Shown here piece by piece: positions 1-10,007 of a stretch of DNA of 25,076 bases. Position 1 is the first letter of the stretch; the number at the start of each line of letters is the position of its first letter. Both the position numbers and the translations under genes were made by a program. Under the pieces are notes generated by a model. It was not told the DNA's origin. It saw nothing but the letters and a program-made list of their open reading frames with translations, and searched no databases. Source of the stretch: Rhizophagus sp. LPA8_4_AMF (taxonomy: Eukaryota; Glomeromycota; Glomeromycetes; Glomerales; Glomeraceae); assembly GCA_021464525.1 (NCBI GenBank), contig JADRCO010000878.1:1-25076 (forward strand), in the 5' to 3' direction.

Positions 1-297
1 AAAAATCGCTTTAACATTCGTAAAATGCAAAATTATTTTTTTGAAGTCATGTGATTTCTTTCACAAAATAATTTGATAACGGCGGGAAATTTTGAAAAAA
101 AGCTGGTATTTTACTGCGGATTATGCGTTAAATCATAAGACAAATCCAAATTATGTGACATTATGTTGTGCAAAATTCAAATTATGTATTTATCACATAA
201 TTATTCGTTTTATGTGATCGCATCCCTGTGCTGCATCAATAAACAAAATAAAAAAACTTTTTATCGCTCCGGACTCGCAACGGTTTCCGTTTCCTAG
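1..297. other. Non-coding flank, possible transposon end
   Basis: No ORF of interest is seen. Positions 130-228 contain several copies of TTATGTGA or its complement TCACATAA. On the minus strand the segment would start CAGGGATGCGATCACATAAA from 228, which resembles a hAT-type terminal repeat start (CAGGG). The other end would lie outside the window, so neither a partner repeat nor a target duplication can be checked. The call is tentative. Confidence 0.25.
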
Positions 298-315
298 TAT
301 AAATTAACCGTTCAC
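298..315 (+). promoter_or_regulatory. Core promoter of BTB copy 1
   Basis: TATAAATT at 298-305 is followed by CCGTTCAC at 308-315, about 41 bp before the ATG at 357. The same TATA-like stretch plus CGTTCAC pairing lies 40-65 bp upstream of the intact paralogues, followed by a CT-rich run before the ATG. It is identified by comparison between copies, with no experimental support. Confidence 0.5.
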
Positions 316-356
316 GTTTATAATCCCTTTGTTTCTCTTTTTCTTTTTTAATAATC

Positions 357-674
357 ATGAATGACAATAAACTTTTATCGAAATTATATCAAAATTTACT
401 TGAAATTTTAAATGACAATGAATATTATGATGTTACTATTGAAGTTGGAAATGATCCTAATATAAAGGTATTTCGTGCTCATACAGTTATCTTACATTAT
501 CGCTCCACGTATTTACGAAGAGTTTTGTCAACCAATAAAAAGAAAAATGATGTAACTTTAGCTCATATAGAATTACCAAATATTTTACCTGAAATTTTTC
601 AAATAATCTTAAGAAAACGAATTATTTATTTTATATTTTTTTCCAATTTAAATAGTTTTCGAACACGAAGATAA
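357..674 (+). pseudogene. BTB-only copy 1, exon 1 without the rest
   Basis: This encodes 105 aa. Residues 1-86 match exon 1 of the intact paralogues (MNDNKLLSK start, YYDVTIEVGNDP, FRAHTVILHYRSTYLRR), which is the N-terminal part of a BTB/POZ fold. Homology stops at 613, exactly where exon 1 ends in the paralogues. The GT donor is replaced by AAAACG and the frame runs on for about 20 unrelated residues (KRIIYFIFF, then an Arg-rich end) to a stop at 672-674. No BACK or TLDc sequence follows before copy 2. The promoter and start region are preserved, so a short BTB-only protein could still be made; loss of the end of the BTB fold argues for a dead copy. It is called a truncated gene, with a functional mini-BTB as the alternative. 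Confidence 0.7.
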
Positions 675-1490
675 TTAGAGAAATTGGTGGAAATGTGTTA
701 TGTTATCATGCTGGTTGTATTAACTAGTGTAATGAAATTTAAAACAACCAAAATTTTTTTTATTTCCACTTTAGTTGTTAGAGGACCTTAATTATATAAT
801 TTTCTCATGAACAATAATAATTTTTTATAGTTTTATGAGCAACACTCTCTTTAATTTGTAAAATTAAGTTTCTTAACAAATTATGAATATTAAATAATGT
901 TTTGCAATTTTCAGTAAATTAATTTATTACTCGACGTCACCTCAAGTTTGTTTTAAATGGCCATATAATAAGAATTTATCCGATCGTGTTCTTAAGTGCA
1001 ATCAATCAATCATCTAATTCCAGGACGTATCCTTTATGTGATTTCTAACTTTTCTTCAAATATTAATTAAATTGTCTTTGAAAAAAATTAGTTGTAACTA
1101 TTATACTGTTAGGTGACGCAAAGTGATAAAAATAATTTATATATACCGGTCGAAGAATATTACAAAAATTTTTTAATTTAATTGACCAACAAAAATTGTT
1201 CACGTTTAATATCATAAGATTAGCCGCAGGATACTTACAAACTTCATATTGCAAAAAAAAAAAGATTGCGCATATTTCGACTTGCTCTTTATTAATTGTC
1301 ACGCAGTTTAATTCTATTTAGTATTTAATACTCTAGTATTAATAATTTATCTTGCTAATTTATTTATGACTCAAACATTAATATGTGCAAAAAAAATGAT
1401 TTATAACTATATAAAAATTCTATTATATTAATGCGCAGCCCAAGGTCGTAAAGCTCTAAAATGTTTAAATACACACAATTTTGTCACACA
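675..1490. other. Intergenic, no gene seen
   Basis: AT-rich DNA without a convincing ORF on either strand. Positions 1007-1073 match segments at 7256-7323 and, interrupted by a palindrome, 9421-9606. The match marks an upstream flank that was duplicated together with BTB copies. The minus-strand ORF here lacks recognisable protein features. Confidence 0.5.
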
Positions 1491-1580
1491 GGTAACACAA
1501 AATATTATGTATCCAGAATCACATGTACATGTTTTGAGATCAACAAACTACAGCACCAATTATATAAGTCAATCGTTCAA
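1491..1580 (+). promoter_or_regulatory. Upstream region and core promoter of copy 2
   Basis: GTAACACAAAATATTA near 1491 recurs upstream of copy 3 (about 4881). GATCAACAAACTACAGCA (1538-1555), TATATAAG (1561-1568) and TCAATCGTTCA (1569-1579) are shared with copy 3 at nearly the same distance from the ATG. The TATA-like box is 63 bp upstream of the ATG at 1624. Conservation between paralogues may reflect recent duplication as much as function. Confidence 0.5.
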
Positions 1581-1623
1581 CAAAAATTAAAGTTAACTTC
1601 TTTCTCTTTTAAATTTGAAAATC

Positions 1624-3094
1624 ATGGATGACAATAAACTTTTACCGAAATTATCTCAAAATTTACTTGAAATTTTAAATGATAATGAATATTATGACAT
1701 TACTATTGAAGTTGGTAATGATCCTTATATAAAGATATTTCGTGCTCATATGGTTATCTTACATTATCGTTCTACTTATTTACGAAGAATTTTGTCAACC
1801 AATAAAAAAAATAATGATGGAACTTTGGCACATATAAAATTACCAAATATTTTACCTGAAATTTTTCAAATAGTATTAAGGTAAGAAAAATAAGAATTAA
1901 AATTTAAATTAAAAAATGATTGTATAACTTTATATTAACGCTTTCTATTTTAGATATATTTATGGTGGAAAAATTTCTTTAGACGAATATGATACTTCAG
2001 AAATAATTAAAATATTGGTTACTGGAAATGAACTTGGTCTTCAAGAATTAATCACTTATATACAATCTTTTTTGGTTAAAACTAAAGCAAATTGGATGGA
2101 ACAAAATTTTAATTTGATATATCAAACAAGTTTTGAGAATGATTCTTTTTTAGGACTTCAAAAATTCTGTACTAATTTAATAACCAAAAAGCCTGATAAT
2201 ATATTCAAATCTCTAAATTTTTCTTCAATTCCAGAAAAACTTTTGGTCTCACTTATTCAAAGTAATAATCTTCAAATGAGCGAAATTCAAGCATGGGAAC
2301 ATGTGCTTAAATGGGGATTTGCTCAAAATCCAGAACTTCCTTCTGATATTGCAAATTTTTCAAAAGAAGATTTCAAAACTTTAAAAAATAATATTCGTCA
2401 ATGTATTCCATTTATAAAATTTCATAATTTAACTTCTCAAGAATTTTCTGACAAAGTATTACCTTACAGAAAGATTTTACCAAAGGAATTATTATATGAT
2501 GATTTATTAAAATATTTTATGAATCCTGATAACCAATCAATTAAAAATTCAAAACCTCGTATGACTGCTAAGGAAACTTATATTGATTCCAAAATCATTA
2601 CAACTCAACATTCTGAATTAATCTCAAAATGGATCAATAGATTAGAAATAACGGATGAGATAAAAAATGCGTACAAATTCAAATTATTACTTCGTGGAAC
2701 TCGGGATGGATTTGAACCTTCGAAATTTCATGAAATTTGTGATGATAAATCTCATACTATAACGATTATTAAAGTAAAAGATAGTAGTGAAATTCTTGGA
2801 GGATATAATCCAATTACATGGAAAGAGGCTTATATGTCTACTAAGGATAGCTTTATATTCTCTTTTAAGGACCGTGATGATATTGAAAGCTATATATTAA
2901 GTCGTGTATTAGATGGACATATTGCTATAAAAAATTATGGTTTTCGTTGTTCATCATTTGGTATTGGTGACCTTGTTTATATTGGAGACTCTGGTTATTG
3001 TTCTATTCATAGTTACGAAAAACAAATCAGAAAAACAAGTAATTCATTTTTAGTAGAAGAATATGAAGTGTTTCAAATTATAAAGTATAATTAA
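1624..3094 (+). CDS. BTB-BACK-TLDc protein, copy 2
   Basis: Proposed CDS is join(1624..1880,1954..3094), 465 aa. The intron 1881-1953 (73 bp) has GTAAG and TTTTAG ends and splits an Arg codon in phase 2. The ATG at 1624 (MDDNKLL) is chosen because all copies start with M-(D/N)-D-(N)-K-L-L. Domains: BTB about 15-125 (DITIEVG, FRAH, YIYGGK), BACK-like helical region about 130-240 (WMEQNF, WEHVLKWG), TLDc about 297-462 (RGTRDGFEPSKFHEICD, LGGYNP, DSFIFSFKD, EEYEVFQII). BTB domains dimerise and often bind Cul3; TLDc proteins are linked to V-ATPase and oxidative-stress control. A cytosolic adaptor role is inferred; no signal peptide or membrane segment is seen. Compared with copies 3 and 5, the loop after LGGYNPITW is shortened. 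No frame break is visible. Confidence 0.88.
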
Positions 3095-3759
3095 TAGTTG
3101 ATTTTGTTTCTATAGAATATATTCTTTTACTTAATCGATTTCAATTTAAATTTTCAATGAAAAAATCTTTAGTGATTAGAATATAATCTTTAGTATCCTG
3201 TATAAAGAAATTTGAATAATTTGTACATATTGAATTAATTATTTAAATTATAATTAATCTACAATTAACCAGAACAATAAAGTGTTACTAATATTTATTA
3301 ATACAACTTATAAAATGAAAAATTCTGTGTCAAAGTTATGCAACATTATTTTTATTATAAGAAATGTGTAAAATAGCATAAAAATTGTGATACAATTATA
3401 CAATATATGCAACAATTATTAATAGATTAATCATAAATAAATAAATTAACAATAATTAAGGGAGATTTTTGCTGACTTACTATAAACAATAATACAAAAT
3501 TAAGATTAGCTGAAATTATGCAATATTTATTAAGTAAAAATGATGTGTAATAATTTTATTTATTGTGAGTAAACTTGTATCAGTCTACTTAAAAGTAAAC
3601 AAAATTACATTTTTGCACAAGTCATGACTCATGGATTATCATGACTATATGAGTCATTACAATTTAACTTTTGTACATTTAAAAATATTCAATATTACAT
3701 AAAAGTTTGTATAACTAAAAAATATTTAAAAAGACTTAATTTCCCTCTCAATAAGCAAT
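3095..3759. other. Intergenic, no gene seen
   Basis: This is the 3' flank of copy 2. AATAAA at 3276-3281 is a possible polyadenylation signal but is expected by chance in such AT-rich DNA. A small inverted motif, ATGACTCATGGA with TGAGTCAT, lies near 3624-3657. There are no ORFs of note. Confidence 0.4.
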
Positions 3760-4332
3760 AATTCAATAATAACCCATCTATGAGTGATTATAGGATAACC
3801 TCTCCAAGTCACCATCATCAAGATCCACTGCCAGCATGACCCATTAGTGTATTTGGTGAGTTATTGTGTTCAAAATTTGGAGATTGGGCTTTAATTGCAA
3901 TGAAGGCTTTTTTACGATTTAGTTCATGGGTCTGCTCACACATGTATATGTCTAAGGTTTTCCAAATATGCTTATTCTTATTTGTTGGGATTCTTTGTGA
4001 GTCTAGATGAAATCTGGTATATGTGCCTGAGTAAGCGTGGATGAGCGTTCTGATATCAGCCTAGTAATTCAATAACTCATTTATCTGAGTGATCATAGGA
4101 TAACCTCTCCCTTTTTTTTTCTACTAGATTATCTATCAAGGTCCAGGTCCTCACCTTATACAAGAAATAATTTCTTTTTCTGGCATGACCATCTCATGAC
4201 CACCACATGACCACCTCATTTTTAACAACGTCAATGGAAGTTATTTATCACTCCTATATTGATATTTGGTGAGTTATTGTGTTCAAATGAGCTTAATTAC
4301 AACTTTTTTACGATTTAGTTCATAGTCTGCCA
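3760..4332 (+). repeat. Old imperfect tandem duplication
   Basis: Two blocks share collinear sequence: 3760-3936 and 4066-4332. Shared stretches are AATTCAATAA followed by TATAGGATAACCTCTCC or CATAGGATAACCTCTCC (ending 3805 and 4110), ATTTGGTGAGTTATTGTGTT (3851, 4263) and TTTTTTACGATTTAGTTCAT (about 3909, 4303). The second block carries about 90 bp extra, including three CATGACCA motifs. Neither copy appears to code. Confidence 0.6.
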
Positions 4333-4370
4333 TCGAATTCTTATAGATACATTAGATTCATTACATTTTA

Positions 4371-4655
4371 TTAGTAAAAATACATGTTGGTTTTTTTGCT
4401 TTAATGCAATGTAAATTGGTTAAATTTTATATTCAAACCGGTTTTATTTTTATTTTTTTGTATGTTCTTTATCATATAAAAAATAATAAAAAAAGTAAGC
4501 GTCAACTTAACCACTTTAACCATATTTTATATTTATATTAATAAAAATACATGTTTGTTTTTTTGCTTTAATGCAATGTAAATTGGTTAAATTTATATTC
4601 AAACCAGTTTTATTTTTATCTTTTTGTATGTTCTTTATCATATAAATAAAAAAAA
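4371..4655 (+). repeat. Direct repeat of about 120 bp
   Basis: Segments 4371-4491 and 4538-4655 are near-identical. Both contain TTTGCTTTAATGCAATGTAA, then TTGGTTAAAT, TATTCAAACC(G/A)GTTTTA and TATGTTCTTTATCATATAAA. They are separated by 46 bp. The small divergence points to a fairly recent tandem duplication. No coding potential is seen. Confidence 0.8.
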
Positions 4656-4880
4656 TTTAACCATGGATCGACTTGTACATCGGAACAATTTGTCCTGCGC
4701 CTAATCATGATCGTATGTAAAATAAATAAAATCTATATTTATCTTAACTAAAATAGTACAATAAAAAAACAAGTCACAAGTTACTGCGACTTCGTAACAC
4801 TTGGCAGAGCTACAGTACAAAGCCAATTTTAATTTCAATTATTTAGACCATTTTGTGTCGCATTACTGTATGATTCGCAA
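4656..4880. other. Intergenic, no gene seen
   Basis: AT-rich spacer between the direct repeat and the copy 3 promoter. Nothing recognisable is present. Confidence 0.4.
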
Positions 4881-4950
4881 GTAACACAAAAATATTAAGG
4901 ATGTTCTGGATCAACAAGCTGCAGCAGCGAATATATAAGTCAATCGTTCA
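4881..4950 (+). promoter_or_regulatory. Upstream region and core promoter of copy 3
   Basis: GTAACACAAAAATATTA near 4881, GATCAACAAGCTGCAGCAGC at 4909-4928, TATATAAG at 4932-4939 and TCAATCGTTCA at 4940-4950 match the region upstream of copy 2 in order and spacing. The TATA-like box is 66 bp before the ATG at 4998. Confidence 0.5.
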
Positions 4951-4997
4951 CAAAATTAAAAGTTAATTTCCTATTCTTCTTTTAAATTTATTAAATC

Positions 4998-6499
4998 ATG
5001 GATGATAATAAACTTTTACCGAAATTATCTCAAAATTTACTTGAAATTTTAAATGATAATGAATATTATGACATTACTATTGAAGTTGGTAATGATCCTT
5101 ATATAAAGATATTTCGTGCTCATATGGTTATCTTACATTATCGTTCTACTTATTTACGAAGAATTTTGTCAACAAATAGAAAGAAAAATGATGAAACTTT
5201 GGTTCATATAAAATTACCAAATATTTTACCTGAAATTTTTCAAGTAATCTTAAGGTATGAAGATTAACAATTAAAATTTAAATATAAAAATATTTTTTTT
5301 TTAAAAAATAAAATAATAAATTTATAATTTTTATTTTTAGATATATTTATAGTGGAAAAATCTCTTTGAATGAATATGATATTTCGGATATAATTAAAAT
5401 CTTGGTTGCTGGAAATGAACTTGGCCTTCAGGAATTAATCACTTATTTACAATCTTATTTGATTGAAACCAAGGAAAATTGGATGGAACAAAATTTTTAT
5501 TTGGTATATCGAACAAGCTTTGAGAACGAATCTTTTTCGGAACTACAAAAATTTTGTACTGATTTAACGTCTAAAGAGCCGGATAAGATATTCAAATCTC
5601 TAAATTTTTCTTCAATTCCAGAAAAACTTTTGATTACAATTATTCAAAGTGATAATCTTCAAATGGACGAAATTCAAGTATGGAAATATATGGTTAAATG
5701 GGGACATGCTCAAAATCCGGAACTCCCTTCTGAGCCTATAAGTTTTTCAAAGGAAGATTTTGATACTTTGAGAAATAGTTTGCAACATTGTATTCCATTT
5801 ATTAGATTTTATAATTTATCTTCTGATGAATTTTCAGATGAAGTATTACCCTATAAAAAAATTTTACCAAAAGAATTATATAAATATTTGTTAAAATATT
5901 TTTTGAGCTCTAATAACCAATCAACTAAAAAGTCAAAACCTCGTATAGCTGCTAAGGAAATTAATATTGATTCCGAAATCATTACAATTCAACATGCTGG
6001 ATTAATCTTAAAATGGATCAATAGATTAGAAATTACAGATGAGATAAAAAATGCGTACAAGTTCGAATTGTTACTTCGTGGATCTCGTGATGGATTTGAA
6101 GCCAAAAAATTTCATGAAATCTGTGATAATCAACCTCATACTTTAACAATTATTAAAGTGAAAGATAGTAAAGAAATTCTAGGAGGATATAATCCAATTG
6201 CATGGGAATCTGGCGAATACGATGAAATTTGTGAAAAGGATTATAAATATACTAAGGATAGTTTTTTATTCTCTTTTAAGAACAGTGATAATATTGAAAG
6301 TTACATTTTGAGCCGTGTAAAAAATAAAGAATTTGCCGCACTTAACCATCGTAATTTTGGACCATCATTTGGTGATGGTGACCTTACTTTACTTGATGAC
6401 TATGGTAATTGTACTAATAGTGATTACGAAAAAAATATCAGAGAATCTACTGATGATTTTACTGTGGAAGAATATGAAGTGTTCAAAATTGTAAGATAA
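4998..6499 (+). CDS. BTB-BACK-TLDc protein, copy 3
   Basis: Proposed CDS is join(4998..5254,5341..6499), 471 aa. The intron 5255-5340 (86 bp) has a GTATGA donor, differing from the GTAAG or GTAAAA of its relatives, and a TTTTTAG acceptor; the junction again splits Arg-86. Without splicing the frame stops at 5265-5267 after YED. The order is BTB (about 15-125), BACK-like (about 130-240), TLDc (about 297-470; RGSRDGFEAKKFHEICDN, LGGYNPIAWESG, YKYTKDSFLFSFKN, EEYEVFKIV). Exon 1 is almost identical to copy 2 over its first 170 bp, while exon 2 is clearly more diverged. The BACK half (SLQHCIPFIRFYNL, PKELYKYLLKYF) matches copy 6 rather than copies 2 and 5. No frame break is seen. Role as for copy 2, by family. 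Confidence 0.88.
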
Positions 6500-7474
6500 A
6501 ATTAGCAGCCTATTAGTCTATGATTATTTTTTTTTTTGAAATTATTAATTTATTGTATCTTTATTTCCTTTTAAATAATTTTTAAAGCATAAAATCATGA
6601 GTCAGTGACGAAATTTTTTTTGTCATCGTTATAATGCTTGCTTATATATAGTCTGGAGTAATGAATAAAAAGTATTATATGTATCAGTTATTAAAATAAA
6701 AAAAAATAAACTAAAATTTTTTAAAATGGGTATTTTTATCTTGTACATGATAAAATTCTACTGCGCTTGCTATAAAAATTTCTGGAATTAATAAATATCA
6801 AATAAATTAGAATCAGGTAATCCTGAGGACAGAAGCCACGATATGACCAATAGCACTCTTTGACCGAAGATTCTATTTAATTACCTTATTGTATGCAATG
6901 TAGTAGAAGAAATTAACACGACTAATACTTTTTAGCTCTAAGCAAACTCGCTTTACCTATTTTACATTTTGGCAAATAACTTAGTGACATTCACCATAAA
7001 TTTTGTAAAGAAAGTTCTTTCTATTTTAACAATTATGAAATTTGTAATTTTAACATAATGTACTATGATATATTTTTATTGACCAATTACTTAATAAATT
7101 AAAATGATAAAGCTTTATTGATTAGTAAAATCACAAAGACGAAAGGAATAATATAAACCGATTACCCACATTTTTATTAATTAATGTTCTTCATCACCTA
7201 ATTTACTCTATAATATCATGAATGGAGAATTTAATTGCGCTTGCAGACGTTGAAACAATCATCTATTCCTAGACGTATCCCTTTAGGTGGTTTCTAATTT
7301 TTCCTTAAATTCATGAATTAAATCAAATATTGAAATATCAGTTGATGCAACAATTTCATTAAAAGATAAATTTGTATGGTTATATTTTTTTTACAAGTAA
7401 CACAAATTATTTTTTCATAAAGACATTCGGTGTCACAACTGTTAAATAATATGTATATTATGTGCACTTTAGGA
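6500..7474. other. Intergenic, no gene seen
   Basis: This is the 3' flank of copy 3 and the upstream flank of broken copy 4. AATAAA occurs near 6662. Positions 7256-7323 match 1007-1073, upstream of copy 2, and AAGTAACACAAATT near 7394 resembles the GTAACACAAA element of copies 2 and 3. The block therefore belongs to the duplicated unit. A minus-strand ORF at 7318-7512 has no protein features. Confidence 0.45.
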
Positions 7475-7720
7475 TTAGCAGGTAGGGATGGGGAGCGACT
7501 CGAGCGACTCATTTCGGTTCCGAACCGATACTATTTGAGGAGCCGAGTCGAGTCGGCTCGAGTCGGCTTATCCATTTCAGTTCCATTTCGGCTCTTGGTC
7601 AGAACTGAGTCTGTTCTTATCAAAATTTGTCAGAGCCGATTCGAACCGAAATGCCGAAGCGGATTCCTAAAGTCGAGTCAAGTCGACTCACGTGAGTTGA
7701 TCCCCATCTCTATTAGCAAG
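7475..7720. mobile_element. hAT-like MITE of 230 bp in a promoter
   Basis: The element spans 7483-7712. It starts TAGGGATGGGGA (7483-7494) and ends TCCCCATCTCTA (7701-7712), inverted repeats matching at 11 of 12 positions. It is flanked by TTAGCAGG (7475-7482) and TTAGCAAG (7713-7720), an 8-bp duplication with one mismatch. A TAGGG-type end plus an 8-bp target duplication is typical of hAT elements. The interior is far GC-richer than its surroundings and repeats GAGTCG/CGACTC motifs. It has no transposase, so it is non-autonomous. It lies 76 bp before the start codon of broken copy 4, where other copies carry the CTGCAGCAGC and TATA-like boxes. Confidence 0.82.
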
Positions 7721-7727
7721 GCAGCAA

Positions 7728-7745
7728 GAAGTTAACTGTTCACAA
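7728..7745 (+). promoter_or_regulatory. Residual core promoter of copy 4
   Basis: GAAGTTAACTGTTCACA matches the AAGTCAATCGTTCACA box of copies 2, 3 and 6 and is followed by the usual CT-rich stretch. The TATA-like stretch is not recognisable, and the hAT-like element ends 8 bp before GCAGCAAGAAG, which itself resembles the GCAGCAGCG box. Confidence 0.4.
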
Positions 7746-7788
7746 AACTCAAGTTTATTTCTTTTTCTTTTTTAATTTTCTATAAATA

Positions 7789-9104
7789 ATGGATGATAAA
7801 CTTTTGCCGAAATTATCATTGAAATGCTAAATGATGATGAATATTATAGGTATTCCGTGCTCATATGGTTGGTTATCTTACATTATCGTTCCACCGTTCC
7901 ACGTATTTCCGAAGAACTTTGTCAAAAATGATGGAACTTTAGTACATATTAATTTACCAAATGTTTTACCGGAAATTTTTCCAATAATCTAAAGGTAAAA
8001 AGATAAGAATTAAAATTTTAAATACAAAATATTGTATAATGAAATATTTAAATATTATGCTTTTTATTTTAGATATATTTATAATGGAAACCTGTCTTTG
8101 AATGAATATGATACTTCGGATATAATTAAAATCCTGGTTGCTGGGAGTGAATTTGATCTCCAAGAATTAAATCCTTTTTGATTGAAACTAAGGCAAATTG
8201 GATGGAACAAAATTTTAATTTGATATCTCAAATAAGCTTTGAGGACGTTCCTTTCTTAGAACTTCAAAATTTTGTACTAATATGACGTCCAAAGAACCAG
8301 ATAAGATATTTAAATCAGCAAATACTCTTCAATTCCATAAAACCTTTGATCTCACTTATTCAAAGTGACAATCTTCAAATGGACGAAATTCTTTAAAGAA
8401 TAATATTAGCCAATGTATTCCTAGATCAAATTTCATAATTTATCTTCTGAAGAGTTTTCGGATAAAGTATTACCTTACAGAAAACTTTACCAAAAGAATT
8501 ATTATGAAGATTTATTAAAATATTTTATAAATCCTAATAACCTATCAGTTAAAAAGTCAAAACCTCGTATGACTGACTACTAAGGAAATTTATATTGATT
8601 CCAAACTCAACATGCTGAATTAATCTCAAAATGGATCGACAAACTAGAAGTTACGGATGAAATAGAAAATTCAAGTTATTACTTCGCGGATCTCGTGATG
8701 GATTTACACCTAAAAAATTTCATGAAGTCTGTGACAGTCAATCTCATACTATAACAATCATTAAAGTGAAAGATAGTAATGAAATACTTGGAGGATATAA
8801 TCCTATTGCATGGGAATCTGGTAAATATATTAGAATTTGTGATGAAGCTTTTAGTTCTACTAAAGATAGTTTTATATTCTCTTTTAAAGATAGTGATGAT
8901 ATTGAAAGTTATATTTTAAGTCGTGTAAAAATTGAAAAATATGCTATATATAACGCTTGTGGGTATGGCCCATTATTTGGTGGTGACCTTTCTTTAATTG
9001 GAGTTTTTGGTGGTTGTTCGAAGGGTTTTTACGAAAAACACATCAGAGAAACGGTTATTGATAATTTTTCTGTGGAAGAATATGAAATATTTCAAATTAT
9101 TTGA
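7789..9104 (+). pseudogene. BTB-BACK-TLDc pseudogene, copy 4
   Basis: The ATG at 7789 opens MDDKLLPKLS and meets TAA after 13 codons. Compared with the intact copies, the BTB exon has lost about 10 bp near 7820 and about 35 bp near 7848, and gained short duplications near 7870-7895. The intron remains (about 7995-8072, GT...AG) but the preceding Leu codon is now TAA. In exon 2 the frame is lost at FLIE (TTTTTGA near 8178), and about 115 bp of the BACK region is missing near 8390. The TLDc end is open from 8766 to the stop at 9102-9104 (LGGYNPIAWESGKY, DSFIFSFKDSDD, EEYEIFQII). Many independent lesions make this a clear pseudogene. A transcript of the TLDc tail alone cannot be ruled out. Confidence 0.9.
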
Positions 9105-9420
9105 TATACATTTGTTAATTTATTTATTATATTTTTATTTCCTCTTATTAAATTTTCAAACACTTCATGTCACTTTTAGTGACACTCACTATATTTTTAT
9201 ACCCCACCCCTTTTCTTTACCCTCCCACCCCTAAAATATTACGTAATAGATGACATTGCCCTAATGACATTTATTACGTAATATTTTTTTAAGTTGCTTT
9301 GAAGAAGAAGTAAATATATGGTTCTTAATAATTTGCGAACGAATATTTATGCAATTTATTTTCATTGATCAACTACTCAATTATTAGTTATAAAATTTTC
9401 GACGTTTGCGGGGAACTGAT
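9105..9420. repeat. Spacer with 16-bp inverted repeat
   Basis: AAAATATTACGTAATA (9233-9248) is matched perfectly by its reverse complement at 9272-9287, with a 23-base loop. Just upstream lie TGTCACT TTT AGTGACA (9168-9184) and a C-rich patch (9201-9231). The inverted repeat may be the remnant of a small terminal-repeat element, or simply a hairpin. No coding potential beyond the pseudogene. Confidence 0.5.
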
Positions 9421-9436
9421 GATCATCTATTTCTGA

Positions 9437-9558
9437 CATATGGGCGGATTTGGCTCACTTTACGATCGGAATGTCGATCATTTGTGCCAAAATTAACGTT
9501 AATTTTGGCCAAAATGATCGACATTCCGATCATCAAGTGAGCCAAATCCGCCCATATG
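9437..9558. mobile_element. Foldback element, 122-bp palindrome
   Basis: Two 61-bp arms (9437-9497 and 9498-9558) are reverse complements with four mismatches, by my count, and no spacer. The outer ends read CATATGGGCGGATTTGGCTC and the centre is TTAACGTTAA. The palindrome interrupts a sequence that is continuous at 7256-7323 and 1007-1073, so it looks like an insertion. The flanks GACATA on the left and AACATA on the right suggest a short target duplication; a plain TA duplication is also possible. It contains no ORF. A foldback MITE is the best description; the superfamily is uncertain. Confidence 0.7.
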
Positions 9559-10007
9559 AACATAACCTTTGTGTAGTTTTTTAACTTTTCCTTAAATATG
9601 AATTAAACAAAAAATTGACATTAGTGAAGGATAATCTTATAAAGTTAATTTATACTGACAGATAGTATTATTAATGGTATCGTATTTAACTCTAATTTTC
9701 ACGGTTTTACATGTAACACAGTATATCATGATTTTTACCGATTAACTTATATACTTGCTATAGTTAAGCTCAATAATATTTCAAAAAATTTCTCCATCTA
9801 TGGGTATTTTTACATTTCGAATAATATTTAAAAATAGTACCAAACTAGTTTCGAGCCTTTGTAATAATGTATTACGAAAAAATATCCAAATTCTGAAATT
9901 CCATGTTTTAAGAGTTTAACACAGTACGTGGTTACTTAACAATCGTTTCTTAGAGCGTCACGATTACATTCGTTCTATTAATCTTAATAAATTATTAAAA
10001 GAAAAAT
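9559..10007. other. Orphan upstream flank, no gene
   Basis: Positions 9559-9606 (CTTTGTGTAG, ACTTTTCCTTAAATATGAAT) continue the flank that precedes copies 2 and 4, and CATGTAACACAGTATA near 9711 resembles their GTAACACAAA element. No BTB exon follows. Either the gene was lost or only the flank was copied. Nothing else is recognisable up to 10007. Confidence 0.4.

Noticed and set aside
1063-1302. 79-codon minus-strand ORF
   Set aside because: Low-complexity, overlaps the duplicated upstream flank and has no paralogous ORF in the matching flanks.
1615-1623. Upstream in-frame TTG as start of copy 2
   Set aside because: ATG at 1624 matches the start of the paralogues and a TTG start is unlikely in a fungus.
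2015-2017. Second exons as separate unspliced genes
   Set aside because: They open at non-ATG codons, and a phase-2 GT-AG intron joins each to an adjacent BTB exon at the same residue.
7600-7660. GATTCGAACC resembling a tRNA B box
   Set aside because: It lies in the MITE interior, with no A box, acceptor stem or cloverleaf around it.
7430-7735. 101-codon plus-strand ORF with Arg/Ser/Glu-rich sequence
   Set aside because: It lies across the hAT-like MITE; the GC-rich repeats keep the frame open by chance.
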